From Pandoraea sp. PE-S2T-3 (GTDB taxonomy: Bacteria; Pseudomonadota; Gammaproteobacteria; Burkholderiales; Burkholderiaceae): DNA of 64,000 nucleotides. The translations under genes were made by a program, and so were the position numbers. Below, piece after piece: positions 42,435 to 54,624 of the stretch. Below the pieces are notes generated by a model. It made no database searches. It saw only the letters and a program-made list of their open reading frames with translations, and was not told where the DNA came from. Each line of letters starts with the position of its first letter. Position 1 is the first letter of the stretch. The DNA lies in NCBI RefSeq assembly GCF_002179965.1, contig NZ_NGUQ01000033.1:1-64000 (forward strand), given 5' to 3'.

Positions 42435-43508
42435 ATGCTGTTACTGAACCCGGGCCCCGTTACCCTGACCGAGCGTGTCCGCAAGAGCCTGCTGCAACCC
42501 GATCTGTGCCACCGCGAGCCCGAGTTCTTCGACTTGCAGGACGAAGCCCGCGCGCGCCTGACGGCCGTCTACGGTCTGGACCCGGCGGTGTGGACGCCGG
42601 TGCTGATGACCGGTTCGGGCACGGCAGCGGTCGAAAGCATGACGGCGGGTCTCGTGCCCGAAGGCGGCCGCCTGTTGATCGTGGAGAACGGCGTGTACGG
42701 CGAGCGCATCTCGCAGATCGCCAAGCAGTACCGCATCGATCACGACGTCATCCATTTCGAATGGATGCAGGCTCCGGATCTGGCACAGATCGTCAACAAG
42801 CTGGACACTGCCGGTGACCGTCCGTACACCAACGTGGCGATCATCCACCACGAGACGACCACGGGCCGCCTGAACGATCTGGGCGGCATCGCGCGCGCCT
42901 GCCGCGAGCGCGGCATCGACCTGCTGGTCGACGGCGTGAGCAGCTTTGCCGCCGAAGCCATCGATTTCAACGACTCCGGCATCGTGGCCGTTGCGGCGAC
43001 TGCGAACAAGTGCGTGCACGGCGTGCCGGGCGTGTCGTTCGTGATGGTGCGCAAGGATGCGCTCGCCAAGGCATTCAGCCGCACGTATTACCTCGACATC
43101 GCACGGCTGGCCAAGCTGCAAGCCGAGCGCAACACGCCGTTCACGCCGTCCGTGCACGCTTACTACGCGCTGGTCGAAGCACTGCGCGAACTCGACGAGG
43201 CCGGCGGCTGGCAGAAGCGCCACGCCCACTACGGTGCCCTCGCCGAGCAAGCCCGTGCCGGACTGGCCGCGCTGGGCATGGATGCCGTGCTGCCGCCGAA
43301 TGAATCGTCGGTCGTGCTGCGCGCCTACAAGCTGCCGGCGGGCGTGGATTATCCCCGTCTGCACGACTGGCTCAAGGCCGATGGCTTTGTGATCTATGCA
43401 GGCCAAGGCGGCCTGTCGAAAGAACTGTTCCGTATCTCGACGATGGGCAACCTCACGTCGGCCGACATCGATCGCCTGCTGGCGTCGTTCGCCCGGTTGG
43501 TGAAGTAA
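42435..43508 (+). CDS. phnW: 2-aminoethylphosphonate:pyruvate aminotransferase
   Basis: A 357-residue PLP aminotransferase (class V). Recognisable parts are [17 protein letters not shown] at the start, [13 protein letters not shown] (about 58-70), [12 protein letters not shown] (about 138-149), [10 protein letters not shown] (about 164-173, Asp on the PLP nitrogen) and [11 protein letters not shown] (Lys about 194, Schiff base). In a synthetic cluster it works towards 2-aminoethylphosphonate, taking amino groups from alanine. No phnX or other degradation gene is present, which supports the biosynthetic direction. GAGGAAG precedes the ATG. Confidence 0.93.
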   Translation: MLLLNPGPVTLTERVRKSLLQPDLCHREPEFFDLQDEARARLTAVYGLDPAVWTPVLMTGSGTAAVESMTAGLVPEGGRLLIVENGVYGERISQIAKQYRIDHDVIHFEWMQAPDLAQIVNKLDTAGDRPYTNVAIIHHETTTGRLNDLGGIARACRERGIDLLVDGVSSFAAEAIDFNDSGIVAVAATANKCVHGVPGVSFVMVRKDALAKAFSRTYYLDIARLAKLQAERNTPFTPSVHAYYALVEALRELDEAGGWQKRHAHYGALAEQARAGLAALGMDAVLPPNESSVVLRAYKLPAGVDYPRLHDWLKADGFVIYAGQGGLSKELFRISTMGNLTSADIDRLLASFARLVK

Positions 43509-43530
43509 GCGCGGGGACGGACGTTCATCC

Positions 43531-45447
<1,917 letters not shown>

Positions 45448-45480
45448 ATCTGCGGAAAGTCTCCCGGTATTTAAGGGAAA

Positions 45481-45511
45481 GCAAAACGGCACCTTTCGGT
45501 GCCGTTTTGCT
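45481..45511. terminator. Bidirectional terminator between dxs and hpnN
   Basis: GCAAAACGGCACC and GGTGCCGTTTTGC arms with a 4-nt loop. The A/T-rich stem base supplies the T-run in both directions, serving dxs (+) and hpnN (-). Confidence 0.85.
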
Positions 45512-45538
45512 TTGTTCCATCAGGTCTGCGGTGTCGCG

Positions 45539-48166
45539 TTACACCTTGCCCGGCGTCTTCGCCGCCGCCTTCTCGCGCGGCTTGCCCATCAACACCGGCT
45601 GGAAGAACACCGCGCCGATCAGCGTACACACGAGCGAGAGCGCCAACAGCTTGCCCATGCTCGACGTGCCCGGATGATGCGACAGCCAGAGGCTGCCGAA
45701 CGCAATACCCGTGGTCGCTGCGGACAGCACGACGGCCTGCGTCAGACTCGACGCGAGCAGACGCGTCTGCCCGTGACGCCAAGCGATCACGTAGTAGATC
45801 TTGAACGCCACGCCCACGCCCAACAGCAGCGGCAGCGCGATGATGTTCGCGAAGTTCAGCGGCAACCCGATCAGCACGGTAATTTCGAGCGTCACGGCCG
45901 CCGACACCAGCAGCGGCACGAGCGTGCGCAGCACGTCGCCGAAGTTGCGCAGCGCGAGCCACAGCAGCACCGTGATCGACAACAGCGCCCAGATACCCGC
46001 TTCGATGAACGAGCGAATGATCGTGTCCGCCGAGCGCAGGATCGAAATCGGACCGCCCACGGCGTCCGGCGTCGTTGCCAGCACGGCGGCACTGAACTTG
46101 CGCAGCATCGCGTCGTCGCTCGGGTCGGCGCCCTTCGCCACGCGCGGCGAAATGTTCACGAGTGCGCGTCCGTCGGCGGCGACCCACTGGGCCACGATGT
46201 CCTTCGGCAGCGATTCGCGCGTGACCGTCTGCGGTTGCAGCGCTTCACGCAACTGGCCGAGGGCGAGCTTGAGCGGCCCGGCAATCGCACGGTCGGCACG
46301 GTCGCGCAGCGCCGCGTCGCCCGCGGCGAGCTTGCGCAGTGCGGCGGCGAGTCGTTGCGCTTCCTTCGCGCCCTCACCCGGGTGATCGAGCGCAGCATCT
46401 TCCAACTGCCCAGCGGCCGTCTTGAGCGACGACACGCGTGCGGCGTCCGCCACCGGCGGCAGCGGTGTTTGCGAGAGCGTGGGCAGCAGCGACGTCGCGG
46501 CCGCACCGATCAACGCGAGCTTCTGCGGCTGCTCGGCCGGCATGAAGGTCGTAAGCGTGACCACCCGGCCGATTTCCGGCACCGCACGCAGCTTGGCGGC
46601 CTCGGCATCGGCGGCGTCAAGATTGGCGGCGAGCAACTGCACGTCGTTCACCCCGGCCTCCGGCGAATTGGCGAGATCGAGCAGCGTCGCCATCGACTCC
46701 GTATGCGGGTCTTTCAGGTGCAGCGGGTTGAAGTCGAAATGCAGATGCGCGAGCAGCGGCAAACCGGCGATCACCAGTGCCAGCGTGCCGTAGAGCAGCG
46801 GGTTACGGTATTTGTCGGTGAAATCATCGACCCGGCCCAGACTGCGAAAGCCCGGCGGGCTCGCTTCACCACTCGGCTTGAACACGCTGATCAGCGCGGG
46901 CAGCAGCGTAATCGCCGACGGGAAGGCCACGCACAGAATGCCCACGCCCGCGATCAGGCCCAGTTCCGACACCCCGCGATAGTCCGTGGGCAGGAACGAG
47001 AAGAAGCTCGCGGCGGTGGCCGCTGCGGCCAGCGACAACGGCATGGCGATGGCCTTGCCGGCACCGGCGAGCGCACCTTGCAGCGCGCCTTCGTCGTTGC
47101 CCAGACGATGCCGTTCCTCGCGATAGCGCACACCGAACTGAATCCCGAAGTCCACGCCGATGCCGACGAACAGCACCGCAAACGCGACCGAAATCATGTT
47201 GAGCGCGCCCACCATCATCAGGCCAAGCGCGAACGTGATGGCCAGACCGGCGAGCAACGTGATGAACACCGCGACGATCATCTTGCCCGAGCGCACCGCG
47301 AGCCACAGCACCACCAGCACGGCCAGCAGCGTGATCACGGCATTGGGGCCGGCGTCCTGACGCACCGACGCAAACTCTTCATCGGAGAGCGGACGCGGGC
47401 CCGTCAGGCGCACCGTCGCGCCATAGCGTTCTTCGAGCTTCAGATCGGCTGCCGCTGCGCGAATGCGCGACGCCGCATTGGCACCGGCTTCGAGCGCTGC
47501 GTAGTCGAGCACCGGCTGCACTTCGACGTAGCTGCGTGCCACGGTATCGGGGGCGACCAGCGCGCGCCACGACATCGCAGCGGGCTTGTCGGCCAGCACC
47601 GCTTCGGTCGTATCGGCCGCATTACCGAGCAGACGCGCCATCTCCGGCAGCTTGACCTGCCCTGTGAGCAACGGCGTTTGCAGCGTCACGGAGAGCAGAT
47701 TCGACAGCCCGGTCAGACTCGGGTCTTGGGCGAGCCGGTTGAGCAGCGGCTTGGCATCGCCCAGCTTGCTGGTCAGGCTCTTCACATCGTCGACGGATGC
47801 GAACAGCAGCGCATTGCGGGCAAAGAACTCGCCGGCACCCGGGCGGCTCACCGCACGGAAAACGTCCTTTTCGGTGGCAAGTTTGTCCGCCAGTTCAGCG
47901 GCGGCGCGGTCGGCGAATTCGATGGCGGGCGCCTGCACGACGGCCAGCGTGACGTCAGCCTTCTGCGGGAAAGCGCGATCGATCTCGCGGCCACGCTCGG
48001 CGGCGGGCGTGTTGGAGTCGATCAGGCTGGAGACATCGGTGTTGATCGCGAAGTGCTTGGCGACGTACACGCAACTGGCCACTGTCAGCAGCAGCGAGGC
48101 GAAGATGACTGGGTACGCGTGCTTCGCCGAAAAACGGACGATGCGCACGACGAGCGAAGTCAGCAT
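45539..48166 (-). CDS. hpnN: Hopanoid-associated RND transporter HpnN
   Basis: An 875-residue RND-superfamily inner-membrane protein of MmpL-like topology, moving hopanoids to the outer membrane. It has one N-terminal span (about 12-34), a large periplasmic domain, a five-to-six-span block (about 275-440, with [20 protein letters not shown]), a second periplasmic domain and a second span block near the C-terminus ([20 protein letters not shown]). It is divergent from hpnM (281-bp gap), its periplasmic partner. Length and order match characterised HpnN. Confidence 0.93.
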   Translation of the reverse strand: MLTSLVVRIVRFSAKHAYPVIFASLLLTVASCVYVAKHFAINTDVSSLIDSNTPAAERGREIDRAFPQKADVTLAVVQAPAIEFADRAAAELADKLATEKDVFRAVSRPGAGEFFARNALLFASVDDVKSLTSKLGDAKPLLNRLAQDPSLTGLSNLLSVTLQTPLLTGQVKLPEMARLLGNAADTTEAVLADKPAAMSWRALVAPDTVARSYVEVQPVLDYAALEAGANAASRIRAAAADLKLEERYGATVRLTGPRPLSDEEFASVRQDAGPNAVITLLAVLVVLWLAVRSGKMIVAVFITLLAGLAITFALGLMMVGALNMISVAFAVLFVGIGVDFGIQFGVRYREERHRLGNDEGALQGALAGAGKAIAMPLSLAAAATAASFFSFLPTDYRGVSELGLIAGVGILCVAFPSAITLLPALISVFKPSGEASPPGFRSLGRVDDFTDKYRNPLLYGTLALVIAGLPLLAHLHFDFNPLHLKDPHTESMATLLDLANSPEAGVNDVQLLAANLDAADAEAAKLRAVPEIGRVVTLTTFMPAEQPQKLALIGAAATSLLPTLSQTPLPPVADAARVSSLKTAAGQLEDAALDHPGEGAKEAQRLAAALRKLAAGDAALRDRADRAIAGPLKLALGQLREALQPQTVTRESLPKDIVAQWVAADGRALVNISPRVAKGADPSDDAMLRKFSAAVLATTPDAVGGPISILRSADTIIRSFIEAGIWALLSITVLLWLALRNFGDVLRTLVPLLVSAAVTLEITVLIGLPLNFANIIALPLLLGVGVAFKIYYVIAWRHGQTRLLASSLTQAVVLSAATTGIAFGSLWLSHHPGTSSMGKLLALSLVCTLIGAVFFQPVLMGKPREKAAAKTPGKV

Positions 48167-48447
48167 GTAGCGGTTCCGGAAGAGAAATGCAAAACGAATG
48201 GAAAGGCAACCGCGCCGGCCATCCCTTCATCCCCCGCCTGCGTCCCCCGTATCACGCCATTTGGGCGTAAGCGATTGAGACATCAGGTAAATTCTGCGGG
48301 ACCTGTCGGGAACCAATCGGCGATAAAAACCGTCGATCTGGCCATTGAAACGGTGAATTTACAAAATCGAAGCAGTATACAGGGCCTCGTGCACTACACT
48401 ACGGCCTACCCGATTTAAACCAACGAAGAGAAGCTGGGTTCCTACGT

Positions 48448-49095
48448 ATGAAGAAATTTCTGGTGACGGCAATGGCCGCGGCCACCATGGCCCTTTCAAC
48501 CGTTTCATCGGGCGTCTGGGCACAGACGAACAGCGCCAACCCCAACGACGCGGTGAAGACAGCTGTCGAGACGGTCGTCAAGGCCGCCAAGGCGGACCCG
48601 GCCGCACGCGATGGCGATGTCGTCGCGACGGCCAAAGTGGTCGAGCGCGACTTCCTGCCCTACACCGACTTCCGCCGTACCACGCGATTCGCCGTCGGCA
48701 CGAAGGCCTTCGACGCCGCCACGCCGGCCCAACAGCAGCAGGTCTTCGAGTTGTTCCAGCAATTGCTGGTGAACACCTACGCCCTGCAACTCTCGCAAGT
48801 GCGCGGCTCACAGCTCACATTCAAGTACGATCCGGCCAAGGTCTCGGCAAGCAGCACCGACGCCGTCGTGGGCGCTACGGTCAACGGCACCGGCGATACG
48901 CTCGCGGTGGCCTATCGTCTGGGCAAGACCGACAAGGGCTGGAAGATCTACGACATCAACATGATGGGCGAGAACGTGGCCGACGCGTGGCTCATCCAGC
49001 TGTACCAGACGCAGTTCAAGGCCCGCCTTGCCAATGGCGGCATGGACAGCCTGATCGCGTATCTGCGCGAAAAGAACGCGCATTTCGGCAAGTAA
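48448..49095 (+). CDS. hpnM: MlaC/Ttg2-family periplasmic protein (HpnM)
   Basis: A 215-residue periplasmic lipid-binding-type protein. The signal peptide is about 1-25 (AAATMALSTVSSGVWA). The body has the family blocks AKVVERDFLPYTDFRRTTRFAVG (about 56-78), QQQVFELFQQLLVNTYALQL and KIYDINMMGENVADAW. MlaC-like proteins carry lipids between membranes; the hopanoid-linked version is thought to act with HpnN, which lies divergently next door. Monocistronic. Confidence 0.88.
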   Translation: MKKFLVTAMAAATMALSTVSSGVWAQTNSANPNDAVKTAVETVVKAAKADPAARDGDVVATAKVVERDFLPYTDFRRTTRFAVGTKAFDAATPAQQQQVFELFQQLLVNTYALQLSQVRGSQLTFKYDPAKVSASSTDAVVGATVNGTGDTLAVAYRLGKTDKGWKIYDINMMGENVADAWLIQLYQTQFKARLANGGMDSLIAYLREKNAHFGK

Positions 49096-49431
49096 AAACA
49101 AGGGCCCGGCACGGGATGCCTGGCCCGCCACTCTCCTCGCAGGGACTTTGTACCGATTGGCCACCCGATCGGCGCAAATTCGGCCCAGATCGGCGCCGAT
49201 TCGTCAATCTTTATGTAACAAGTGCTGGCGGTTCTCCACAGGGGGTCGCCAGCAATAATTGGCGGCGGCGGTTACAATCGTCGCTTGTCAAACGACCGGA
49301 CGGCGGTCCCCCCGCGGGCATGCTCGACGAGCCATCGAAAGTGGCGCGGAGAGTCCCATGAGGCCAATGTAATAACGACATGGACTCCCCGATTAAACCG
49401 CCATCCCGGCCGACCTGAGCCGGAGAGCTGA
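49096..49431. other. Intergenic region upstream of ispH
   Basis: A 336-bp gap containing the ispH operon promoter. It is GC-rich near 49100-49200 and 49240-49330 with no convincing terminator, operator or gene. Short frames lack ribosome-binding sites. Confidence 0.5.
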
Positions 49432-50391
49432 ATGCAAGTCATCCTTGCCCAACCCCGCGGGTTTTGTGCGGGTGTCATACGTGCCATCGAGATCGTCGAA
49501 CGTGCCCTTGAAAAATACGGCGCGCCGGTCTACGTGCGCCATGAGATTGTCCACAACAAGCATGTGGTCGATTCTCTCAAGGCCAAAGGCGCGCGCTTTA
49601 TCGCCGAGCTTTCCGAAGCCCCGGCGGGTGCAGTCACTATTTTCAGTGCCCATGGCGTTGCCCGCGTTGTCGAGCAGGAAGCGCAGATTCGTGGCTTGAA
49701 AGTGTTGAACGCCACCTGCCCGCTCGTCACTAAAGTGCATATCCAGGGCAAGAACTACGTTTCCGCCGGACGCGAAGTCATCCTGATCGGTCACGCCGGT
49801 CACCCGGAAGTCGAAGGCACGATGGGCCAGATCGACGGCCCGGTGCACTTGGTGCAAACCGAAGCCGACGTGGATCTGCTGCCGTTGCCGGTGAACACGC
49901 CGGTGTCCTACGTGACGCAGACCACCCTGTCGGTCGATGAGACTCGCGGTATCATTGCTGCACTGCAACGACGCTTCACCAATATCGTCGGGCCGAATAC
50001 CAAAGATATTTGCTACGCCACACAAAACCGCCAGACCGCCGTGCGCGAGCTGTGCGAGCGCGTGGACGTGCTGCTGGTGGTCGGTGCGACGAACAGCTCG
50101 AACTCGAACCGCCTGCGCGAAATCGGCTCGGAAATGGGGTTGCCCAGCTACCTCGTGGCCGACGGCTCGGAAGTGAACCCTGAATGGGTTCGCGGCCAGG
50201 CCCGCATCGGTATTACTGCCGGGGCGTCCGCGCCCGAGCGCATGGTCGAAGACGTGATCGACGCGCTGCGCCGCATCGACACCGTCGAAGTGACTCTCAT
50301 GGACGGCATCGAGGAAACCATCCAATTCCGCTTGCCGTCGGAATTGACCAAAGACGAGCCGGTCGCCGCGCAACACGCGGTCGCCGGCTAA
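49432..50391 (+). CDS. ispH: 4-hydroxy-3-methylbut-2-enyl diphosphate reductase
   Basis: A 319-residue Fe-S enzyme that gives IPP and DMAPP in the last MEP step. The three cluster Cys are in [16 protein letters not shown] (Cys13), [11 protein letters not shown] (Cys97) and [12 protein letters not shown] (Cys198); [10 protein letters not shown] and NSSNSNRL are also conserved. It leads a four-gene run ispH-hpnH-hpnA-hpnB with a 23-bp gap to hpnH, which ties precursor supply to hopanoid side-chain assembly. AGCCGGAG precedes the ATG. Confidence 0.96.
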   Translation: MQVILAQPRGFCAGVIRAIEIVERALEKYGAPVYVRHEIVHNKHVVDSLKAKGARFIAELSEAPAGAVTIFSAHGVARVVEQEAQIRGLKVLNATCPLVTKVHIQGKNYVSAGREVILIGHAGHPEVEGTMGQIDGPVHLVQTEADVDLLPLPVNTPVSYVTQTTLSVDETRGIIAALQRRFTNIVGPNTKDICYATQNRQTAVRELCERVDVLLVVGATNSSNSNRLREIGSEMGLPSYLVADGSEVNPEWVRGQARIGITAGASAPERMVEDVIDALRRIDTVEVTLMDGIEETIQFRLPSELTKDEPVAAQHAVAG

Positions 50392-50414
50392 CGCAACACG
50401 AACAGGAGCCGAAC

Positions 50415-51536
50415 TTGGCCATCCCCTTCCTGCAACAGGCGTATGTTGGCGCCTACCTCATGAAGCAACGCTTCAAGGGCAACAGGCGTTACCCGCTGGT
50501 GCTCATGCTTGAACCGCTTTTCCGCTGCAATCTGGCCTGCTCGGGCTGCGGCAAGATCGACTACCCGGATCCCATTCTGAATCAGCGCGTCTCGCTCAAG
50601 GACGCCCTCGATGCCGTGGACGAATGCGGCGCACCGGTGGTCTCGATCGCCGGCGGCGAACCGCTGCTGCACAAAGAAATGCCGCAGATCGTCAAGGGCA
50701 TCATCGAGCGCAAGAAGTTCGTGTATCTCTGCACGAACGCCCTGCTGCTGGAAAAGAAGATCGACGACTACGAGCCGAGCCCGTTCTTCGTCTGGTCGAT
50801 CCACCTCGACGGCGACCGTGAAATGCACGACGCGTCGGTGTGCCAGGACGGCGTGTACGACCGTTGCGTCGCCGCCATCAAGTTGGCGAAGTCGCGCGGC
50901 TTCCGCGTGAACATCAACTGCACGCTGTTCAACAACGCCGATCCGGAGAAGGTTGCCAAGTTCTTCGACACGACGAAGGAAATGGGTCTGGACGGCATCA
51001 CCGTGTCGCCGGGCTACGCCTACGAACGTGCCCCGGACCAGCAGCACTTCCTGAACCGTTCGAAGACCAAGCAACTGTTCCGCGACATTCTCAAGCGCGG
51101 CAACGGCGGCAAGGACTGGACGTTCAGCCAGTCGAGCCTGTTCCTCGACTTCCTGGCCGGCAACCGCACGTATCACTGCACGCCGTGGGGCAACCCGACG
51201 CGTACCGTGTTCGGCTGGCAACGTCCGTGCTACCTGCTCGGCGAAGGCTATGCCAAGACGTACACCGAGTTGATGGAAACCACCGACTGGGACAAGTACG
51301 GCGTGGGCAACTACGAAAAGTGCGCAGACTGCATGGTCCACAGCGGCTTCGAAGCGACCGCCGTGAACGACACGCTGTCGCGTCCGCTGCGTGCCCTCGG
51401 CGTTGCCCTCAAGGGTGTGCGTACCGAAGGCCCGATGGCTGACGACGTCTCGTTCGCCAAGCAACGTCCGGCCGAGTATGTGTTCTCGAAGCACGTCGAG
51501 ATCAAGCTCGACGAACTGAAGCGAGCCAAGGCGTAA
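50415..51536 (+). CDS. hpnH: Adenosyl-hopene transferase HpnH (radical SAM)
   Basis: A 373-residue radical SAM enzyme that joins a 5'-deoxyadenosyl group to diploptene, the first step to C35 hopanoids. The cluster motif is LEPLFRCNLACSGCGK (C-x3-C-x2-C, about 39-46), followed by SIAGGEPLLH (SAM binding) and, late, CHTC-like Cys residues (NYEKCADCMVHSG). Translation starts at TTG (50415) after ACAGGAG. It abuts hpnA with no gap. hpnO, hpnI/J/K and hpnP are not in this window. Confidence 0.95.
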   Translation: MAIPFLQQAYVGAYLMKQRFKGNRRYPLVLMLEPLFRCNLACSGCGKIDYPDPILNQRVSLKDALDAVDECGAPVVSIAGGEPLLHKEMPQIVKGIIERKKFVYLCTNALLLEKKIDDYEPSPFFVWSIHLDGDREMHDASVCQDGVYDRCVAAIKLAKSRGFRVNINCTLFNNADPEKVAKFFDTTKEMGLDGITVSPGYAYERAPDQQHFLNRSKTKQLFRDILKRGNGGKDWTFSQSSLFLDFLAGNRTYHCTPWGNPTRTVFGWQRPCYLLGEGYAKTYTELMETTDWDKYGVGNYEKCADCMVHSGFEATAVNDTLSRPLRALGVALKGVRTEGPMADDVSFAKQRPAEYVFSKHVEIKLDELKRAKA

Positions 51537-52532
51537 ATGCCGTCGCGTGTGCTGGTCACCGGCGCCTCCGGGTTCGTCGGTTCTGCGGTAGCACGCACGG
51601 CGCTCGCGCGCGGTCACGAGGTTCGCCTGCTGGTGCGTGGCACCAGCCCGCGCGCGAACCTCGCCGACCTGCCCGTTGAAGTCGTCGAAGGCGACATGCG
51701 CGATGCGGCCTCGATGCGGCGCGCACTCGCCGGCGTGGACGCCCTGCTCCACGTTGCGGCCGACTACCGCCTCTGGGCGAAAGATCCCAACGACATCATG
51801 CGAGCCAACATCGATGGCACGCGCACGGTGATGGAAGCCGCGCTGCGTGCAGGTGTCGGGCGCGTGGTGTACACGAGCAGCGTTGCCACGTTGCGCGTGC
51901 AAGGCGCGACCGGCCCGGTCGATGAAACCTCCCCGAACGACGAAGCGACGACTATCGGCGTGTACAAGCGCAGCAAGGTCGCGGCCGAGCGTCTGGTCGA
52001 GCGCATGATCGCCAACGACGGCCTGCCTGCCGTGATCGTCAATCCGTCCACGCCCATCGGGCCACGCGACATCAAGCCCACGCCGACCGGGCGCATCATC
52101 GTCGAAGCGGCACAGGGCAAGATTCCGGCGTTCGTCGATACCGGGCTCAACCTCGTGCACGTCGACGACTGCGCCGAGGGCCACCTGCTGGCGCTGGAGC
52201 GTGGCCGCATCGGCGAGCGCTACATTCTGGGCGGCGACGACGTGTTGCTGCGCGAAATGCTTGCCGCGATTGCCGGTCTCGTGGGCCGAAAGGCACCCAC
52301 CGTGGCACTGCCGCGCTGGCCGCTCTACCCGCTCGCGATGGCCGCACAGGGCGTGGCGCGCTTCACCGGCAAAGAACCGTTCGTCACGGTCGACGGCCTG
52401 AAGATGTCGCGCTATCACATGTTCTTCTCGTCGGAGAAGGCCAAGCGCGAACTGGGCTACACCGCCCGTCCCTACCTTGATGGCCTGCGCGACGCGCTCG
52501 CCTGGTTTCGCACCGCCGGATATTTGTCATGA
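51537..52532 (+). CDS. hpnA: Hopanoid-associated sugar epimerase HpnA
   Basis: A 331-residue NAD-dependent extended SDR. The nucleotide loop is TGASGFVGSAVA (about 7-18), catalytic residues are in VVYTSSVATL (about 106-115) and the YKRSK motif (about 142-146). The gene begins directly after the hpnH stop and overlaps hpnB by ATGA, so the set is translationally coupled. Family members are linked to hopanoid side-chain sugar modification, but the precise substrate is unproved. Confidence 0.92.
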   Translation: MPSRVLVTGASGFVGSAVARTALARGHEVRLLVRGTSPRANLADLPVEVVEGDMRDAASMRRALAGVDALLHVAADYRLWAKDPNDIMRANIDGTRTVMEAALRAGVGRVVYTSSVATLRVQGATGPVDETSPNDEATTIGVYKRSKVAAERLVERMIANDGLPAVIVNPSTPIGPRDIKPTPTGRIIVEAAQGKIPAFVDTGLNLVHVDDCAEGHLLALERGRIGERYILGGDDVLLREMLAAIAGLVGRKAPTVALPRWPLYPLAMAAQGVARFTGKEPFVTVDGLKMSRYHMFFSSEKAKRELGYTARPYLDGLRDALAWFRTAGYLS

Positions 52533-53731
52533 CTGTTTTGGGCTGGATCGCCGCGCTCTCGCTGGCCATCTGGATCTATCTGCTGATTTCGCAGGGCGGC
52601 TTCTGGCGCGCGCGCGAACGCGATGATCTCGACGAAGATCAACTGCCGGTGCCTGATGTCTGGCCCACGGTGGCGGTGATCATCCCGGCGCGCAACGAGG
52701 CCGAGTCGATCGGTCAGGTAGTCGAATCGCTCTGCCGCCAAGACTATGCGGGGCGTCTGCGCATTGTCGTCGTCGACGATCAGAGCAACGACGGCACCGC
52801 CGATCTGGCGCGCCAAGCAGCGGCCCGTGCGGCGGCCGACGGCCTCACGCGACGCGTCGACGTCCTGAGCGGTCAGCCACTGCCCGGCGGCTGGACCGGC
52901 AAGATGTGGGCCGTGCGTCAGGGCGTAGCGTTCGCCAGCGATCCGGCGACCAACGACGACGGCATTGCGCCCGAGTACCTGCTGCACACCGACGCCGACA
53001 TCGCTCACTCGCCCGACAACGTGCGTCACCTCGTGACCCGCGCCACGGGCGACAATCGCGTGCTCGTTTCGCTCATGGCGAAGCTGCGCTGCACGGCGTG
53101 GTTCGAGCGCACGCTGATTCCCGCCTTCGTACTGTTCTTCCAGATGCTCTACCCGTTCGCTTGGGTCAACGATCCGAAGAAGCGCATGGCGGCAGCGGCC
53201 GGGGGATGCATGCTGATCCATCGCCGGTCGCTCGAAGCAGGTGGCGGTATTGAGGCCATTCGCGACGAGATCATCGACGACTGCGCGATGGGGCGCCTGC
53301 TCAAGAAGCAGGGTTCGATCTGGCTGGGACTCACCGAGCGCGCGATGAGCGTGCGTCCGTACGACAACCTCGGCGAGATTCGCAAGATGGTCTCGCGCAC
53401 GGCCTACGCGCAGTTGCAGTATTCACCGGTGCTGCTGGCGGGCACGATCGTGTCGCTGCTGCTCACGTTCATCGTGCCGCCTGCCGTGACGATCTTCGGG
53501 TCCGGCATTGCGCAATGGCTGGGGTTGTTCGCGTGGGTGGCGATGACGATCTCGTATGTCCCGATGCTGCGCTTCTATCGCCAGCCGACGAGCTTCGGTC
53601 CGATGCTGCCGCTGGTGGCCGCGCTTTACACTGTCTTCACGTTCGACTCGGCGTTGCAACACTGGCGCGGTCGTGGCGGCATGTGGAAAGGACGCGCGCA
53701 AGCACGCGGGCAACAGTCTTCGGACGTATAA
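52529..53731 (+). CDS. hpnB: Hopanoid-associated glycosyltransferase HpnB
   Basis: A 400-residue family 2 glycosyltransferase with an N-terminal span (about 3-20) and a C-terminal membrane region (about 305-375). The donor-binding part is VIIPARNEAESIGQVVESL (about 49-67), VVVDDQSNDGTAD and the DxD in LLHTDADIAHSP (about 151-162). RRSLEAGGGIEAIRDEIIDDCAMG is the acceptor block. It closes the ispH-hpnH-hpnA-hpnB run and is followed by a terminator. Its sugar donor is not established. Confidence 0.92.
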   Translation: MTVLGWIAALSLAIWIYLLISQGGFWRARERDDLDEDQLPVPDVWPTVAVIIPARNEAESIGQVVESLCRQDYAGRLRIVVVDDQSNDGTADLARQAAARAAADGLTRRVDVLSGQPLPGGWTGKMWAVRQGVAFASDPATNDDGIAPEYLLHTDADIAHSPDNVRHLVTRATGDNRVLVSLMAKLRCTAWFERTLIPAFVLFFQMLYPFAWVNDPKKRMAAAAGGCMLIHRRSLEAGGGIEAIRDEIIDDCAMGRLLKKQGSIWLGLTERAMSVRPYDNLGEIRKMVSRTAYAQLQYSPVLLAGTIVSLLLTFIVPPAVTIFGSGIAQWLGLFAWVAMTISYVPMLRFYRQPTSFGPMLPLVAALYTVFTFDSALQHWRGRGGMWKGRAQARGQQSSDV

Positions 53732-53761
53732 CGCTGCGTCAAAGCGCATTGCCCATAGAAA

Positions 53762-53797
53762 AAGCCAGTTTGCCGACAACGCAAACTGGCTTTTTTG
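53762..53797 (+). terminator. Intrinsic terminator of the ispH-hpnB operon
   Basis: AGCCAGTTTGC and GCAAACTGGCT arms with a 7-nt loop, followed by TTTTTTG. The A-rich other side may also serve the convergent hpnG transcript. Confidence 0.88.
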
Positions 53798-53813
53798 TTG
53801 AGACTCGACGCCT

Positions 53814-54527
53814 TCAGATCTTCGCGGCTTCCGCGCCGAATCCATCGCCGAGCCGCAGCGTGATGGCCTGACGGCCGTAGCGCATTGCATCCTTCGCCCG
53901 GCCCGCATCCTTCCCCACACGAATCAGCGCGGGCAGTTGCAGCGGATGCTTGGCCAGCGAGCACAACACGCCGAGAAGGTTGACCGACCCATCGGCCCGC
54001 ATCCCGGCGAGCGCCGCCGGTGGCAGCGAGCGTTCTGCCGGATCGATGACCACGCGTGCCACCACGAACGGCAGCCCATGCGCCGCCGCCACCCGCGCGA
54101 CGATATGCGACTCCATATCGGCCGCCGCTGCCCCGCTCTCGCGACACAGCGCCGCCTTGTCATCGGCCGTCACCACCGGTGCCGTCACGCCTGCCAGATC
54201 GGCCCGTAGCGCCGCCGGCAAGGCCCGGCGCAGTGCGTCGGCCCACACAATCGACGACACGTATTCGCGCGCGTTGTCGGGCATATCGAGCACCTTGTGC
54301 GCGATGATCCACTGCCCCGCTTTCACCCCCGGCACCAGACCACCCGCCGTCCCGAAGCTCACCAGCCCGCGTGCGCCCTGCGCAATCGCGGCTTCGAGTT
54401 CGTCCGCCAGCGTGTTGTTCTGCGCACAAACCACGCGCACACCATTGCCGCGCGCAATGCGGGCTTCGAAGGGCATGCCGGTCACCACGATGATGGGCGA
54501 AGTCATTGGACTCGTCGTTGGACTCAT
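53814..54527 (-). CDS. hpnG: Hopanoid-associated nucleoside phosphorylase HpnG
   Basis: A 237-residue purine-nucleoside-phosphorylase-like enzyme that removes adenine from adenosylhopane to leave ribosylhopane or its phosphate. Visible features are VVTGMPFEARIARG at the start, GLVSFGTAGGLVPGVKAGQW (about 53-72) and AAAADMESHIVARVA (about 134-148) with the conserved ME substrate site. It is in tandem with shc but separated by a terminator, and is read convergently with hpnB. AGGCAGG lies 3 nt before the ATG at 54527; a second in-frame ATG is at 54506. Confidence 0.92.
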   Translation of the reverse strand: MSPTTSPMTSPIIVVTGMPFEARIARGNGVRVVCAQNNTLADELEAAIAQGARGLVSFGTAGGLVPGVKAGQWIIAHKVLDMPDNAREYVSSIVWADALRRALPAALRADLAGVTAPVVTADDKAALCRESGAAAADMESHIVARVAAAHGLPFVVARVVIDPAERSLPPAALAGMRADGSVNLLGVLCSLAKHPLQLPALIRVGKDAGRAKDAMRYGRQAITLRLGDGFGAEAAKI

Positions 54528-54566
54528 TAGCCTGCCTTGAGAAAACCGAGGGAATTTCGAAGAAAC

Positions 54567-54598
54567 CGCCCCGACGGCAAACCTCTGCCGCCGGGGCG
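54567..54598 (-). terminator. Intrinsic terminator of shc
   Basis: On the minus strand, CGCCCCGGCGGCA and TGCCGTCGGGGCG arms (one G-T pair) flank a 6-nt loop and are followed by GTTTCTT. It lies about 27 nt after the shc stop and before hpnG. Confidence 0.75.
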
Positions 54599-54624
54599 TG
54601 CGATGCGCATTGCGCGCATCGATA

